From Picochlorum sp. 'celeri' (Eukaryota > Chlorophyta > Trebouxiophyceae), in contig JAACMV010000027.1 of the NCBI GenBank assembly GCA_010909725.1, positions 496,001 through 560,000 on the forward strand: a stretch of 64,000 bases of DNA, written 5' to 3'. Positions within the stretch are counted from its first letter, which is position 1. Each line of letters opens with the position of its first letter. The notes beneath the pieces are model-generated. The model worked only from the letters and a program-made list of their open reading frames with translations. It had not been told where the DNA came from and ran no database searches. A program made the position numbers and the translations under genes. This document shows positions 11,422 through 21,274 of this stretch, in pieces.

Positions 11422-12197
11422 ATGGTGAAGACAGAGGGATCGAGCAAGGGTATGGTGGACGTTGTCGAAGAGCAACTGAAAGCGTTGACAAACGTTTTTG
11501 AGGGTGGTCTGGCTTCTGCATCAGACGCGTTGAAGAGTTCTACTGCAACAGCAAAAAATGAGGCATCGAAAGCCATGGGGGTGCTCGAGGTGGGTTGTTT
11601 GACGTGGTTGGGTTCCTGTTGAGTTGTGAGTGACCTTGTCTGGTGGCGGTGTAGATTGCATATTCTCACTTTTTCTATGCGCTTGATACGGCTGATCGCA
11701 TGATCATAACAACATTGAAGGAAGGGGTGCTGTATGGGTTGGAGCACCGCGTGGCATCGTCTGCTGGGCTTGCAGGGTTGGTTGTTGTCATGGTTCCTGG
11801 AGCAAGGAGGGCCATCTGGAGGGCAACGTTTGGAAGGTTTACGAGTCCTGAGCATATGGTTGAGGCTTTTGAAAATCAAATAAAATCAATGGTTGGAAGT
11901 TTGGAGGTGCAGAAAGGGGAGATTACCAAGTTATCAGAACGTTTAACGATGGCCCAAGAGGAATATGCGCGGGGCCTGAGTAAATTGCAGTCGGCTGCCT
12001 CGGAGATGCGGGCGTTAGAATCGCGGGTGCATCGATCGGAAACGAATGCGAAGAATGTATTGTATGAAATTAGGAATATTCGTTCAAAGCATGCGTTGCA
12101 ACTGCGGAGTGATGCTGCTGTTGTTGTAGAGTCTGCTTCAAAGCAGGCAAAGCAGGTGGAAAAGATTGTGGGCAAGTTGGACAAGCATGGCCTGTAA
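11422..12197 (+). CDS. RGS1-HXK1-interacting protein 1-like (RHIP1-like)
   Basis: Exons 11422-11589 and 11655-12197 give 236 residues. The protein has an Ala/Ser-rich N-terminus, a segment after the splice (IAYSHFFYALDTADRM) leading to a hydrophobic stretch SSAGLAGLVVVMVPG, then GARRAIWRATFGRFTSPE and a long coiled coil. The 'GPRR..R.TLGRF' block and the coiled-coil register resemble plant RHIP1 proteins, which in Arabidopsis bind the G-protein regulator RGS1 and hexokinase 1. That role cannot be assumed in an alga. The resemblance is from memory and only moderate. The gene converges on the XRN2-like gene with 86 bp between stops, and a TGTAA lies in that gap. Confidence 0.65.
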
Positions 12198-12283
12198 GAA
12201 CAATCCAAAAAGTTTCATTCTTTTGATAATAATATTGTTATGATAATCGATGTGGTCATATCCTTGTATGTAATACATGGTGT

Positions 12284-15200
12284 CTAGTATCTATTCTGAC
12301 GAGGTCTCTGCAAGGCAGCATATGGATTATTGCTGTACTGTTGAGAATTTCTATCCGCATTTTGTCCGTTCAATCCAGGTGCTGAATACATTGGCGGTGG
12401 AGGCCTAGGGCGATATCCATACGGAGGCTGCTGCTGCTGCTGCATGGAATACGGATTTCCACGTGCTTGTTGCTGCTGTACCATGCCATATGGTTGCATT
12501 GGTGGCGGTGGTCTGTGTCCTGGATGTTGAGGCATTCTGTTGCTGTTGTTGTTATAATTAGAATACCCTCCCCGTCGATTTTGAAAATTGTCTTCGTGCC
12601 ACAACTGCGGATCTGGCTGAATATCTAGATCAGTGATGATACAAGGCTCCTCTTCCGCCCCTGGGAGCAAGTGTGTTTTGTGAGCTTTGTGCTCTGGAAG
12701 CTTGTATGCACAGCAAACAACAGAGTTCGATGTGATATCATCTCCTAGACCAGAAAATGGTGATGGAATGATCATTGGGCACACCTCTCCATTGGGAGGA
12801 AGAATGTAGCCACTCATGCCCTCGGATGATGAGGGGTCCATCTCACGGATGGCTGCAAACCTCTCTTGAGAAGATGCATCTGAATCCAATTCTGCGGCCA
12901 ACTCGTATACATCCGCAGCTAAGGAGTGAAATCCTGAAACATAAATATTTTCAAGACGTCTACTGTTACGAAACGTCTCTTCTTCTGAGAGTTGGGGCTC
13001 TTTCTCACGTGTTGCTTTCAAAAGTCTGGTTTCATCAATGAAAGGTAGCAGTGCAACTCCCTGCCACGCGAACCTTTTCCCATTCATATCAACACCAAAA
13101 TCTTTAGGATAGAAATCCAAAATTGGCGAGTTTTTATTGCTGAATAAAGGTTGGTATGGTTTGGGAAGAGCATGGGCTGATGCTGCTGGCAAAACACCCA
13201 TGAGCTGGTCGAAAGGCTTGAATGGCTCTCCCAAATCAAATTGAATGTCCAGCGATGCAATAGACGACAAATCAGATGCAAATGGAGCATAGTGATGTGG
13301 GTAGTACCATGTCCATGAAGCCACACCATCGTAATAATATCTCATGACCCAACAGAGTCCCTCAACATATGATTTGACCATGCTGGCCACCTTCTGGTCA
13401 AGTTCCTGGCCGGCCGGAACCCCAAGCTTTTCAGAATAATACCGTAATTTGTACCCTGGCTGCCCAAGCCCGATTTTCTCCTCATGAGAGACCATCTCAT
13501 CAAACAGATCTGCCTTGGCTTTTGCCTGCTCTTTCAATGTTTCCTTGTACTTGGCTATAGCCTCGTCCTGCTCTGCCTCTGACAATGTTGTTTGAAATAC
13601 AGGTTCCATTACTTCCTTGACATGCTCTTCCGCCTCCTCTTGGTCCTCTGCTTCAACCACAGATGGAGCTAAACTTTTCACGTCATCATCAACGTCCTTC
13701 TTTCCACCCAAAGAAGCCCACACGTCGTCACTCTTCATCTTTTTCGCCTCTGGATTTGATTCATCCTGCAATGCTTCTGTGTCTCGCTTCTGTCCAGTCA
13801 GGGACTTCATCTTATCCCTCAGCTGCTGTGCAGCTGCCGAGTTGGACGAAGGTCCCTTGACAGCAGCTTCCATTCGAGCACTTTTGGACATCTTTGCGGC
13901 GACAGACACTGCACGTTCAGCAACCTCCCTTGCAGGCGTTCGCGTGCCCCACTTACTGCTATCAAACTTTTGTGTCTTCCTTTGTGCCCCATTTGCACCC
14001 TGAGCTGAGGTATTGCCGTTATTGTTCTTCTGATGCATCCTCCTATTTTTCTGCCTCTTGAGTAACCTCATTCGTTTCTGAAAAATAGCATCCTCATGCC
14101 GTCCAATCTCAGTGATGAACTTCTCCACCCGATCCAATAATACATTGGGTCCATCAACCAGGTACCCCAACGTTGGCAGCATCCGTTTATATGTCGTCAT
14201 CAGCAAGTCAATCGCTCCCTCTCGAATTTCTAACGTAGGCATATGAGGTAAAAAGTCGTTTCCAACGAAAAAGCAGATGAACACAAAATCATCAAACAAG
14301 CGCTCCTTGTCCAATGCAAACGGCGTGGGAACACCCATCTCTCTCTCCAAGTAATCCCTCAACACACTAATCATCAAAAACTGATATGGTTTCCGAGCAA
14401 TTTCTGGCTTCTTCTCCTCCTTCTCTCCCTCCAATTGTTTCTGAATCAATTCCTGAGCCATGGACTTCTTATCATCTCGCCCAGTCGGCTGCTGGAACAC
14501 CAATTCTCTCAGAATGACAAAACGAGGCTCATGTGTCGACAGTGCCAACATGATCAAATCAGCATCAAGACCATACACACAATGTCGTGTATTTGGATCA
14601 TACGAAGGACAGTTCCTCTGCTCCCTAATATACGCCATAACCTTGTGTTCTCCCTCCCCAGGACTATTTGCATCTGACAAAATAACCTTGACATTCGCCC
14701 ACCCAGGATCTCCATTTAATCTCAAATGAATATAATACTGCAGCGCTAATGAAAGCCTATGCATAAACGGCGTCCCCGGAGTAATCGTATTACTATCAAA
14801 CACGGCACTCTTTTCCTTGACAGGCACCTGAATCCCCTGCTCTGCCAACTCTTCCCTCAACTTTTTTTCCTCCCTTGCCTGTTCCTCGGCATCCTTTGCC
14901 GCCCGAAACCTCCTTGATCTCTGTTGATTCATCTTTGCACGTGGCGCAACCCCATCAATCGCCATGTACAATACCTTTCGTGGACGAACAATGCCAAACA
15001 AGCGGTCAATGTAGTCAAAAATAGCCAAAAAGACTTCATTCTCTGTCGTCGGAGCGGGCCTATCCTCCGGGTGAAAACAGGGATGAATAATACCATTCAT
15101 ATCAAGGTATAAATTATCAAATTCAATCCCATTAGGATTTGGTTGAGACGTGTCCACTGGGACATGCACCCCATTCACGACATCAGCCACATCTTCGACG

Positions 15201-15328
15201 CAATCCTTTATCGTTTTCGGATATCTGTATATGAGTGGAAAATTAGTAAGCGATGGAACGTTCATTTCAATTACCCCGAGGGCCACATACCTTGTGCTGA
15301 GCCAACGATAAAATGCTGGAACTCCCAT
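12284..15328 (-). CDS. XRN2: 5'-3' exoribonuclease, XRN2/RAT1 type
   Basis: Nuclear 5'-3' RNA exonuclease that degrades uncapped RNA and takes part in transcription termination and rRNA processing. Exon 1 (15291-15328) encodes MGVPAFYRWLST plus two bases; a 66-bp intron separates it from YPKTIKDC in exon 2 (12284-15224). Total 992 residues. Catalytic acidic residues lie in FDNLYLDMNGIIHPC, SPGEGEHK, YGLDADLIML and FFVGNDFLPH. The CCHC zinc knuckle found in animal and plant XRN2 after the ILRE motif is absent here; the region reads ILRELVFQQPTGRDDKK, more like fungal Rat1. The middle contains a low-complexity basic and acidic linker. The C-terminus is rich in Gln, Pro, Asn and Arg, with short CAG-type tracts. 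It starts 547 bp from NF-YB in a divergent arrangement. Confidence 0.93.
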   Translation of the reverse strand: MGVPAFYRWLSTRYVALGVIEMNVPSLTNFPLIYRYPKTIKDCVEDVADVVNGVHVPVDTSQPNPNGIEFDNLYLDMNGIIHPCFHPEDRPAPTTENEVFLAIFDYIDRLFGIVRPRKVLYMAIDGVAPRAKMNQQRSRRFRAAKDAEEQAREEKKLREELAEQGIQVPVKEKSAVFDSNTITPGTPFMHRLSLALQYYIHLRLNGDPGWANVKVILSDANSPGEGEHKVMAYIREQRNCPSYDPNTRHCVYGLDADLIMLALSTHEPRFVILRELVFQQPTGRDDKKSMAQELIQKQLEGEKEEKKPEIARKPYQFLMISVLRDYLEREMGVPTPFALDKERLFDDFVFICFFVGNDFLPHMPTLEIREGAIDLLMTTYKRMLPTLGYLVDGPNVLLDRVEKFITEIGRHEDAIFQKRMRLLKRQKNRRMHQKNNNGNTSAQGANGAQRKTQKFDSSKWGTRTPAREVAERAVSVAAKMSKSARMEAAVKGPSSNSAAAQQLRDKMKSLTGQKRDTEALQDESNPEAKKMKSDDVWASLGGKKDVDDDVKSLAPSVVEAEDQEEAEEHVKEVMEPVFQTTLSEAEQDEAIAKYKETLKEQAKAKADLFDEMVSHEEKIGLGQPGYKLRYYSEKLGVPAGQELDQKVASMVKSYVEGLCWVMRYYYDGVASWTWYYPHHYAPFASDLSSIASLDIQFDLGEPFKPFDQLMGVLPAASAHALPKPYQPLFSNKNSPILDFYPKDFGVDMNGKRFAWQGVALLPFIDETRLLKATREKEPQLSEEETFRNSRRLENIYVSGFHSLAADVYELAAELDSDASSQERFAAIREMDPSSSEGMSGYILPPNGEVCPMIIPSPFSGLGDDITSNSVVCCAYKLPEHKAHKTHLLPGAEEEPCIITDLDIQPDPQLWHEDNFQNRRGGYSNYNNNSNRMPQHPGHRPPPPMQPYGMVQQQQARGNPYSMQQQQQPPYGYRPRPPPPMYSAPGLNGQNADRNSQQYSNNPYAALQRPRQNRY

Positions 15329-15875
15329 GCTCACCCCTTGTTTTCTGGGGCTATCTCTTGCTCTTCAGTCGTATAAATGATAACACTGTGATTTAGTTCA
15401 TATAAAAATACTGATATGAATGAATATAGTACTATTTATTTTGGCAGAGAAGCCCGGTCTCTTGGACTGTATTCCAAAACAAAAACAGGACAGTCTTCTG
15501 CATGCAGAGACTAGAAGAAGCCTACTTCAGGGGATTGTCTGTAGGGAATCTCTGAAGGGAAGGAAAAAGAGCTTTTCCTAGATCTTCTCCTTTCCTCTTC
15601 TTGTCTGTACTCCTCTGATATCCATGCATAGAATAATAGGAGTATTGACAGTCAAGAGGACTGCATGGTGTGCTGAATTCTTGTCGTCTCCTTGGTAAGG
15701 ATCCTCAATCCGGCCGGATTTAAATCTCTTCAATTACGGAGATGGCGAGTCTCTGAATACCCAATGGTATTGAAAACAACCCTTGCGGTGCAAATCCAAT
15801 CCAATTGTACTAAATTTGAAAAATATAGCAATACATCGGTCTAAATATAGAAACAACGCAAAGAATATAGAAAGT
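15329..15875. promoter_or_regulatory. Divergent promoter region XRN2 / NF-YB
   Basis: 547 bp with no convincing gene. It holds a perfect 14-bp palindrome AATCCGGCCGGATT at 15707-15720 and an inverted repeat GGAAAA...TTTTCC near 15562. Both could be binding sites for factors shared by the two divergent genes. No experimental support. Confidence 0.4.
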
Positions 15876-16336
15876 ATGGCTCAAGAAGAGGATGACGGAA
15901 CCACCGTCGTTGTTGCCAGTAGAGAACAGGATAGATACTTACCCATAGCGAATATTGGCCGAATAATGAAGCGTTCATTGCCGAAAAATGCAAAAATCGC
16001 CAAGGATGCGAAAGATGTCGTACAAGAGTGTGTTTCAGAATTCATCTCATTCATCACGAGCGAGTAGGTTATTTGCGCATATTATGCCACGCCTGTGTCT
16101 ATATTACCATATAATACGTATAAATATTGTGTAGGGCGAGTGATAAGTGTCAGAGGGAGAAGAGAAAGACCATTAATGGGGACGACCTGCTCTGGGCAAT
16201 GGATGTCTTGTTCTTCAAAGAGTATCTGCAACCTTTGACCCTCTACTTGCAAAAGTTTAGAGAAGCGGAAAAGAATGAGCACAAATCACAGGGTCATAAA
16301 GCAAGTACGCATGCAGAGTCCGCCAAGGGTGACTAA
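15876..16336 (+). CDS. NFYB: CCAAT-box factor subunit NF-YB (HAP3)
   Basis: Histone-fold subunit of the trimeric CCAAT-binding factor. Exon 1 is 15876-16063 and exon 2 is 16135-16336, joining within a Glu codon after SEFISFITS to continue [17 protein letters not shown]. Total 129 residues. The core [17 protein letters not shown] through [10 protein letters not shown] is complete. The residue that is Asp in LEC1-type NF-YBs is Lys here (AKIAKDAKD), so this is the general type. The ATG was chosen because the conserved core begins 17 residues later and an upstream in-frame ATG (15783) only adds unconserved sequence. A TGTAA about 30 bp after the stop may direct polyadenylation, before the converging 71-residue gene. 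Confidence 0.93.
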
Positions 16337-16391
16337 TTTTTGAATTGTTTCATCTTTTTTAGCTTCTCTGTAAATCCACGATAGCTTGTCA

Positions 16392-16784
16392 TCATTGAAC
16401 AGGACCTTCCGATGATGGCGGCTTCTTCCCCGATTTTATCTGCTTGGTGGCGGTCTGTTCACTGCAGTATATGTATACAAGCAAGCAATCGATGAGACTA
16501 CATGATGATGGTGAAGAAACAAAGAAAGAGTCTCTGTATTGTACACACACCTTGTTGCTGCAGTCTCTTCCATCCAAGATCTAATATGTCTTAAATTCCG
16601 CCTCAGCATGGAGGCAGATGTTCTTACATCCGTCTTCATAAGCATGGCTATGGCACCAACGCCAACTGCACTTATATGCATGATGTCATGTTTCTCCTTG
16701 TCTGTTGAGCACTGCAATGCTGAAGAGTTCCTTACTCTCCTCAGAGGACGTACCTACTGTTACTATAAAATTTGACACCCCCAT
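16392..16784 (-). CDS. Small predicted membrane protein, 71 residues
   Basis: Three short exons: 16754-16784, 16551-16665 and 16392-16461, with 88- and 89-bp introns. They join cleanly in frame to give 71 residues. The protein opens with one hydrophobic span (MGVSNFIVTVVGVGAIAMLM), followed by a basic amphipathic helix RRNLRHIRSWMEE and a Lys/Ser/Pro tail. I do not know its function. The layout suggests a mitochondrial or endomembrane single-pass protein anchored by its N-terminus. Support is the three consecutive splice signals that together restore one hydrophobic-helix protein; the unspliced frames look unlike proteins. It converges on NF-YB with 55 bp between stops. Confidence 0.6.
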
Positions 16785-17186
16785 GACCTATTTGTATGAA
16801 AGGGCGATGCCAAGGATGCCGTGGAGGGGGATACTAGTAGTACGTATGGGTGAACGAGAAGGCAAAAATTGCAAATGATCCGTCTTTTGTTTGTTGTTGA
16901 GACTACGACTGGTTCTTCAAACAGACTGTATGCTGTATCTTGGTAAGACTACATGTATGGCATTCTTCGTCTCTAGTCAGCGGAAGGAACACGAAGATAC
17001 ATAGTGGGTGTAAGAGAGAGCACCCACTCCCGAATGTGTGTCTCGTGGGAACCATTTTTAATTCCATGATTGCCATTTTGATACTGCCTTCGCACACCGA
17101 CGTCTGCAGGCAGCATCATAGCCAGCTGGTGGCTTCCTGCTCTCCTACTAGTACATTAATATATTTATATACTTAGAATCATCAAT
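16785..17186. promoter_or_regulatory. Divergent promoter region, 71-residue gene / eL42, with inverted repeat
   Basis: 402 bp without a gene. AGTGGGTG at 17003-17010 and CACCCACT at 17021-17028 form a perfect 8-bp inverted repeat around a 10-base purine-rich loop. It could be a dyad binding site for the ribosomal protein promoter or a small RNA hairpin. Otherwise nothing recognised. Confidence 0.35.
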
Positions 17187-17843
17187 ATGGTGCGTCTCGG
17201 TGGAATATGATGGAGTGAGGAGCATGTGAGTCGAGGAGGCGGCTCGTTCTCTGTAGCACATGGATGGAGGGCAGGCGGCGTTGGTGGTGGTTCTCGATTC
17301 ATCACCAGTATTTGCGGTATTTATATGCGGCTATTTTTTGATCAAAATCACTGCCATGCGCGTTGCCGCCAGACAGAACAAGAGCGAGAACAACAAGATT
17401 GTGCCCACTCCAGGTGGCAGACTGCCTCTCGTCCTAGCTCTATTATTTCTTCTCGATACATGTTGCTTTTGTTGTTTTTCTATGAGTTCTCGATGCTAAT
17501 GAGTATGCCATCGTGCGTGTGTCTGCAGGTGAACGTCCCAAAGACGAAAAAGGCCTATTGCAAGGGCAAAAATTGCAAGAAGCACACCATGCACAAGGTG
17601 ACCCAGTACAAGACTGGTAAAGCTTCATTGTATGCCCAGGGAAAGCGTCGTTACGATAAAAAGCAGGCTGGTTTCGGAGGTCAGACAAAGCCAGTGTTCC
17701 ATAAAAAGGCAAAGACCACCAAGAAGATTGTGTTGAACTTGCAGTGCCAGAGTTGCAAGACTAGACACATGCACGCCATTAAGCGATGCAAGCACTTTGA
17801 GATTGGAGGAGAGAAGAAGACAAAGGGAGGATTGTATGGATAA
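17187..17843 (+). CDS. RPL36A: 60S ribosomal protein eL42 (L36a/L44)
   Basis: Large-subunit ribosomal protein near the E site. The first coding exon is just the ATG (17187-17189), followed by a 339-bp intron and exon 2 (17529-17843) beginning [13 protein letters not shown]. Total 105 residues, the usual length. Two zinc-binding pairs are visible (C..C in YCKGKNCK and [15 protein letters not shown]). The GGQTKPVF segment, the site mutated in cycloheximide resistance in other organisms, has Pro. An intron directly after the start codon is a known feature of this gene in several eukaryotes. The intron is the longest in the window and carries an open frame discussed in the findings. A TGTAA follows the stop. 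Confidence 0.95.
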
Positions 17844-17907
17844 ATTACCTAGTATTCTAGTAGTAATGTGTAAATGTTACGCTGTAGAGGCTCTACATCA
17901 TCTCTCA

Positions 17908-18207
17908 CTAGGCCGTACTCTGCTTATATCGTTTCAATTCCTTCGTTTCAATCATTTGTTTGCCACACATGGCGCATAATGCTTTAGCGTAAGCGCACTT
18001 CTGGCAGTATTTGTATGATCCATCTTGCACTGAAGATTTGCACAATTTGCACGCCGCACCGTACGGCTTCCATCGTTTCGACGTACTCAGCACTTTATTT
18101 TCATTTAATTTTCTACCTCCTGACTCTATGGTATTCCGAGAACCAGACTTCCATGTGTCCTGACAGGGATGCTTGCTCAACTTTTTCTCACATTTGTCAC
18201 ACACCAT
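17908..18207 (-). CDS. CRIPT: CRIPT homologue (cysteine-rich PDZ-binding protein)
   Basis: 99 residues in one exon. MVCDKCEKKLSK, DTWKSGSRNT, ESGGRKLNENK and the CxxC pairs CKLC, YCQKCAY and LCAMCGK follow the CRIPT family end to end. Animal CRIPT binds PDZ domains in neurons, but its wide conservation reflects a core role. It has been linked to the spliceosome and to zinc-cluster assembly, so here it is probably a nuclear RNA-processing factor. The C-terminal PDZ ligand of animals (ending SV) is replaced by QSTA. It lies 72 bp from the FAM136A stop on the same strand and converges on eL42. Confidence 0.94.
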   Translation of the reverse strand: MVCDKCEKKLSKHPCQDTWKSGSRNTIESGGRKLNENKVLSTSKRWKPYGAACKLCKSSVQDGSYKYCQKCAYAKALCAMCGKQMIETKELKRYKQSTA

Positions 18208-18278
18208 GGCAGGGCGACGACAGCGTATTCTATAGCAGTAATATTAACTTTATTACCATTGAATTATGAATGATATAA

Positions 18279-18783
18279 TTATTTGACCTGGCGGAGTTTA
18301 TCCACCAGCGTTGCCTGAAGCTTTGGAATCTGTTTCTCATACTCTTCAGCACAGTTTGCTGCACAATTCGCCAAAGCTTCCTGAGCTTTGGTAATGTCCT
18401 TATCGGATGGACTCACAGGAAGAGACTCCTGTGCGGCGTCCTGACATCGCTGCACACACCGCTGCAACCGCTCCTGAAAGTCATTCATGCTGTTTTGGAC
18501 AGTCTTCTCGGCAATCTGCACTTTTCTTTCACACTCCTGACAACAGTGCTGCAAGTCTGCTGCCGTCGCTGATGTATCACAACACCGTGCCATACACATG
18601 TATGATTCTTTCTGAAGGTGTCGGAGGTGGTTTTTATCCAAAACAGAGATCATGCGCTCCATAGCCTGCACATGAGTTGTGGTACCAGAGTCACAAGTGT
18701 CGCACACGGCAATATATTGGGCAATATATCCATACCTGACGCAGTCCATCGGCTCTTTTCTCTGCAGATGATGTTGTGGACAT
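18279..18783 (-). CDS. FAM136A-like protein (DUF842)
   Basis: Exon 1 (18736-18783) encodes MSTTSSAEKRADGLRQ and exon 2 (18279-18665) continues AMERMISVLDKNHLRHLQ. Total 144 residues, close to the usual 138. Repeated C-x3-C pairs (CMARCC, CCQEC, CVQRC, CAANC) within helices are characteristic of DUF842, a mitochondrial intermembrane-space twin-cysteine-type protein. The biochemical role is poorly defined in any organism. The 70-bp intron contains a direct repeat of GCAATATAT. Starting from an ATG in the intron would break the family N-terminus, so the spliced form is preferred. Confidence 0.85.
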
Positions 18784-19213
18784 GATATTCTAAGAAGAGT
18801 GGCTGCTGTAGGTCCGAGAATACGAAGATGGAGTGGTACCAGTCGTCAATCTTCTTCGATACTCTTTTCTGTCTCTATCGTTCGTAGACGCGGTCTGATC
18901 AACAATGATTTTGAAGTGAAACAATGGTACTATTATTTGAATAATGCCATTCTTGATCCAGATGATGAATGCATGGCACGCAGAATTCGAACGACTGACT
19001 GAGAGATCTGTAGAGATCTGACCAGGATTCCGAGATTTAGATTTAAAACATTCTACCACAGAGACCCATGCTCCTTGCCTTGGATGGGATGCATCGTCAG
19101 CATCATCTTTCCCTCTCCTCCCCTCCATCTGTCGTTAAAGTATATTATTAATCTATACACAAGCAACGTCTCTAGTACCTGAAGAGATAATAACAAGAGA
19201 GAAGAAGAAAAAA
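18784..19213. promoter_or_regulatory. Divergent promoter region FAM136A / SOD
   Basis: 430 bp with no gene I can support. It includes a tandem AGAGATCTG TAGAGATCTG near 19003-19021. The leader before the SOD ATG is a purine-rich GAGAAGAAG run. Confidence 0.4.
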
Positions 19214-19937
19214 ATGTCCTTCAGTCTCCCAGAACTTCCATATGGATACGACTCACTCGAGGTATGATTAAAATCCAATGCATAATACAAATGGGTTTTA
19301 CATAAATACTGTAATCATTCATTCGATCGTGTATGTAATGCAGCCGTTTGTCGATACGACGACCATGACCATTCATCACACAAAGCACCATCAAACCTAT
19401 GTGAACAACATCAATAAAGCCTTGGAAGATTTTCCAGAATTCAAGGGGCTTGGAATTGAGGATATTAATGCCAAGGTTGCCTCTGTGCCCGACTCCATTG
19501 CAACTGCGGTGCGAAATAATGGAGGTGGGCATTGGAACCATTCCTTCTTCTGGAAAATCATGTGCAATCCATCCAGTACTGGTGGACCAGCTGGGGCATT
19601 GAAGGAGGCCATTGACAGAGATTTTGGTTCTGTGGATGCGATGAAAGAAAAGTTCAATGCCGCTGCTGCGGCTCGATTCGGTAGTGGGTGGGCATGGTTG
19701 GTGCTTGTGAAGGATGAGGCTACTGGTGAGAGGCGATTGCAGATTACATCGACACCCAATCAGGATAATCCACTCATGTCCTCTATCGTGGATGTGCAAG
19801 GAACGCCAATCTTGGGGTTGGATGTTTGGGAGCATGCCTACTATTTGAAGTATCAGAACAGGAGGCCAGAGTATATTTCAGCCTGGTGGAATGTGGTCAA
19901 CTGGGAACAGGCTGGAGAGAATTTCAACAAGGCTTGA
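19214..19937 (+). CDS. SOD: Superoxide dismutase, Mn type
   Basis: Converts superoxide to oxygen and hydrogen peroxide. Exon 1 (19214-19261) encodes MSFSLPELPYGYDSLE; exon 2 (19344-19937) continues PFVDTTTMTIHHTKHH. Total 213 residues. Metal ligands are the His in the HHTKHH helix, the His of GGGHWNHSFFW, and the Asp and His of DVWEHAYY. GGGH together with the Gln in STPNQDNPLM indicates the Mn type (cyanobacterial style) rather than the plastid Fe type. The protein starts directly at the enzyme domain with no targeting leader, suggesting cytosol, which is unusual for a Mn enzyme. A leader on an unseen upstream exon cannot be excluded. It converges on OSCP with 91 bp between stops. Confidence 0.93.
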
Positions 19938-20028
19938 TTGCATATGCACACGCAGGTATATTTGCTTCATTGGTTACAAATCTGGTAACACATCATCCAA
20001 AACAGAGGAAAAACAAAATCAACATCAT

Positions 20029-20925
20029 CTAAGCATTGCGGATAATCTGCTGAAGCTTTTTCACGCGCGTCTGCACGCTCATGTCTACATGCTTACCACC
20101 CATATCAATCACAATACCAGAGATGATACTTGGATCTACCTTTTCCTCCAACACCAGCGTCTCTCCTTGCTTGAGCAATTTCTTCAACCCACTCTTCACG
20201 GTGTCCAACTCTGTCTTGCTCATAGCCTTGGCCGTTGTGACTGATGCCTTGACCTGACCCTTCTGCTGGGCCACAATATCTGCAAACTTGCTCAGCATTC
20301 CTTCCAAATCAGCAGTCCTTTTATTCTCCACTACGACATTCATAAACCTCTTTGTCACATCAGATGCTCCCATCTTGTCCAGAACGCTCTTCAACCCAGC
20401 AGATCGCCGAGCTGCAGGCATGCCAGGCTCGCTCACAAATGCCTTGAGTTCTGGACTCTGCGCCAACAATCCACTCAATTCAGCAATCTCTTTTCCAACC
20501 TTATCCACAGAGTTTGACTTGAAAGACGCCATGTATAACGCAGCTGCATATCGCCCTGGAATCCCAAACTGAGGAGGAAGCTGAGGCACCTCTTGGCTGC
20601 CCTTTGCAGATACAGATGAAGACCCAAACAGAGCAACACTACGGTGCTGTACAGACTGCATAAATATATAATCGTCAGATATACACGTGTATAGTATAGT
20701 ATTCACGTCGCCTTTGATGACACAAGCGCGAATGAACGAATTGTCAGGAGAGATGAGATAAAGAAAACCTCCTTGTCTCATCAATCAACCAACACACGAC
20801 CACGCCCATGTATTGAATAATAAGCAAATGAAGACAGTCTGGATACTGGAACGTACAGTGCACTCGACCCCAGCAACGGATGAGCCCCGCACAGCGCGAA
20901 GCAAGGTCAGGACGGACGACCTCAT
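20029..20925 (-). CDS. ATP5: Mitochondrial ATP synthase OSCP subunit (delta/ATP5)
   Basis: Oligomycin-sensitivity conferring subunit joining F1 to the peripheral stalk. Exon 1 (20857-20925) encodes MRSSVLTLLRAVRGSSVAG, an amphipathic basic mitochondrial presequence. A 201-bp intron separates it from exon 2 (20029-20655), which continues SVQHRSVALFGSS. Total 231 residues. The mature protein begins near QLPPQFGIPGRYAAALY, and the end IISGIVIDMGGKHVDMSVQTRVKKLQ is the conserved C-terminal signature. A start at the in-frame ATG at 20661 would give a leader without the basic helix, so I prefer the spliced start. Plastid delta is excluded by the presequence, though only by resemblance. Confidence 0.88.
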
Positions 20926-21274
20926 GGTATGGTATGACTCGCCGCAGTACTACAAATCTACACCAATATGTAGAAATACGAATATGGATGACCCACCCGG
21001 AGGAATCAGATAGACCATGGGACGTCATCTTGTCGACGCTGGAGGAGGTTGGGTTTCGTAAATAGAACAAAACAAAACATGTTTTCTTGTCCAAGAATTG
21101 TCTTGAGCATTCTCCTATGATCCGCACAAGAATATCTACTACAACAACAAGGAAGAACAGCAAGAAGAAAAAACAGCAAGAGACGTGGTATGGCACGTGA
21201 GTGATCAAAAGAGTGCGGGAACTGGAGAAGAAAAAAGCGTCATATTTGCACTCTCTACTCTGTTGTAGTGTAGA
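20926..21274. promoter_or_regulatory. Divergent promoter region OSCP / DUF3593-like gene
   Basis: 349 bp between two divergent starts, with CAA-rich stretches near 21135-21180. No gene or strong motif seen. Confidence 0.4.

Noticed and set aside
13617..14003. 128-codon plus-strand frame inside the XRN2 gene
   Set aside because: Ser/Ala-rich antisense of the low-complexity linker.
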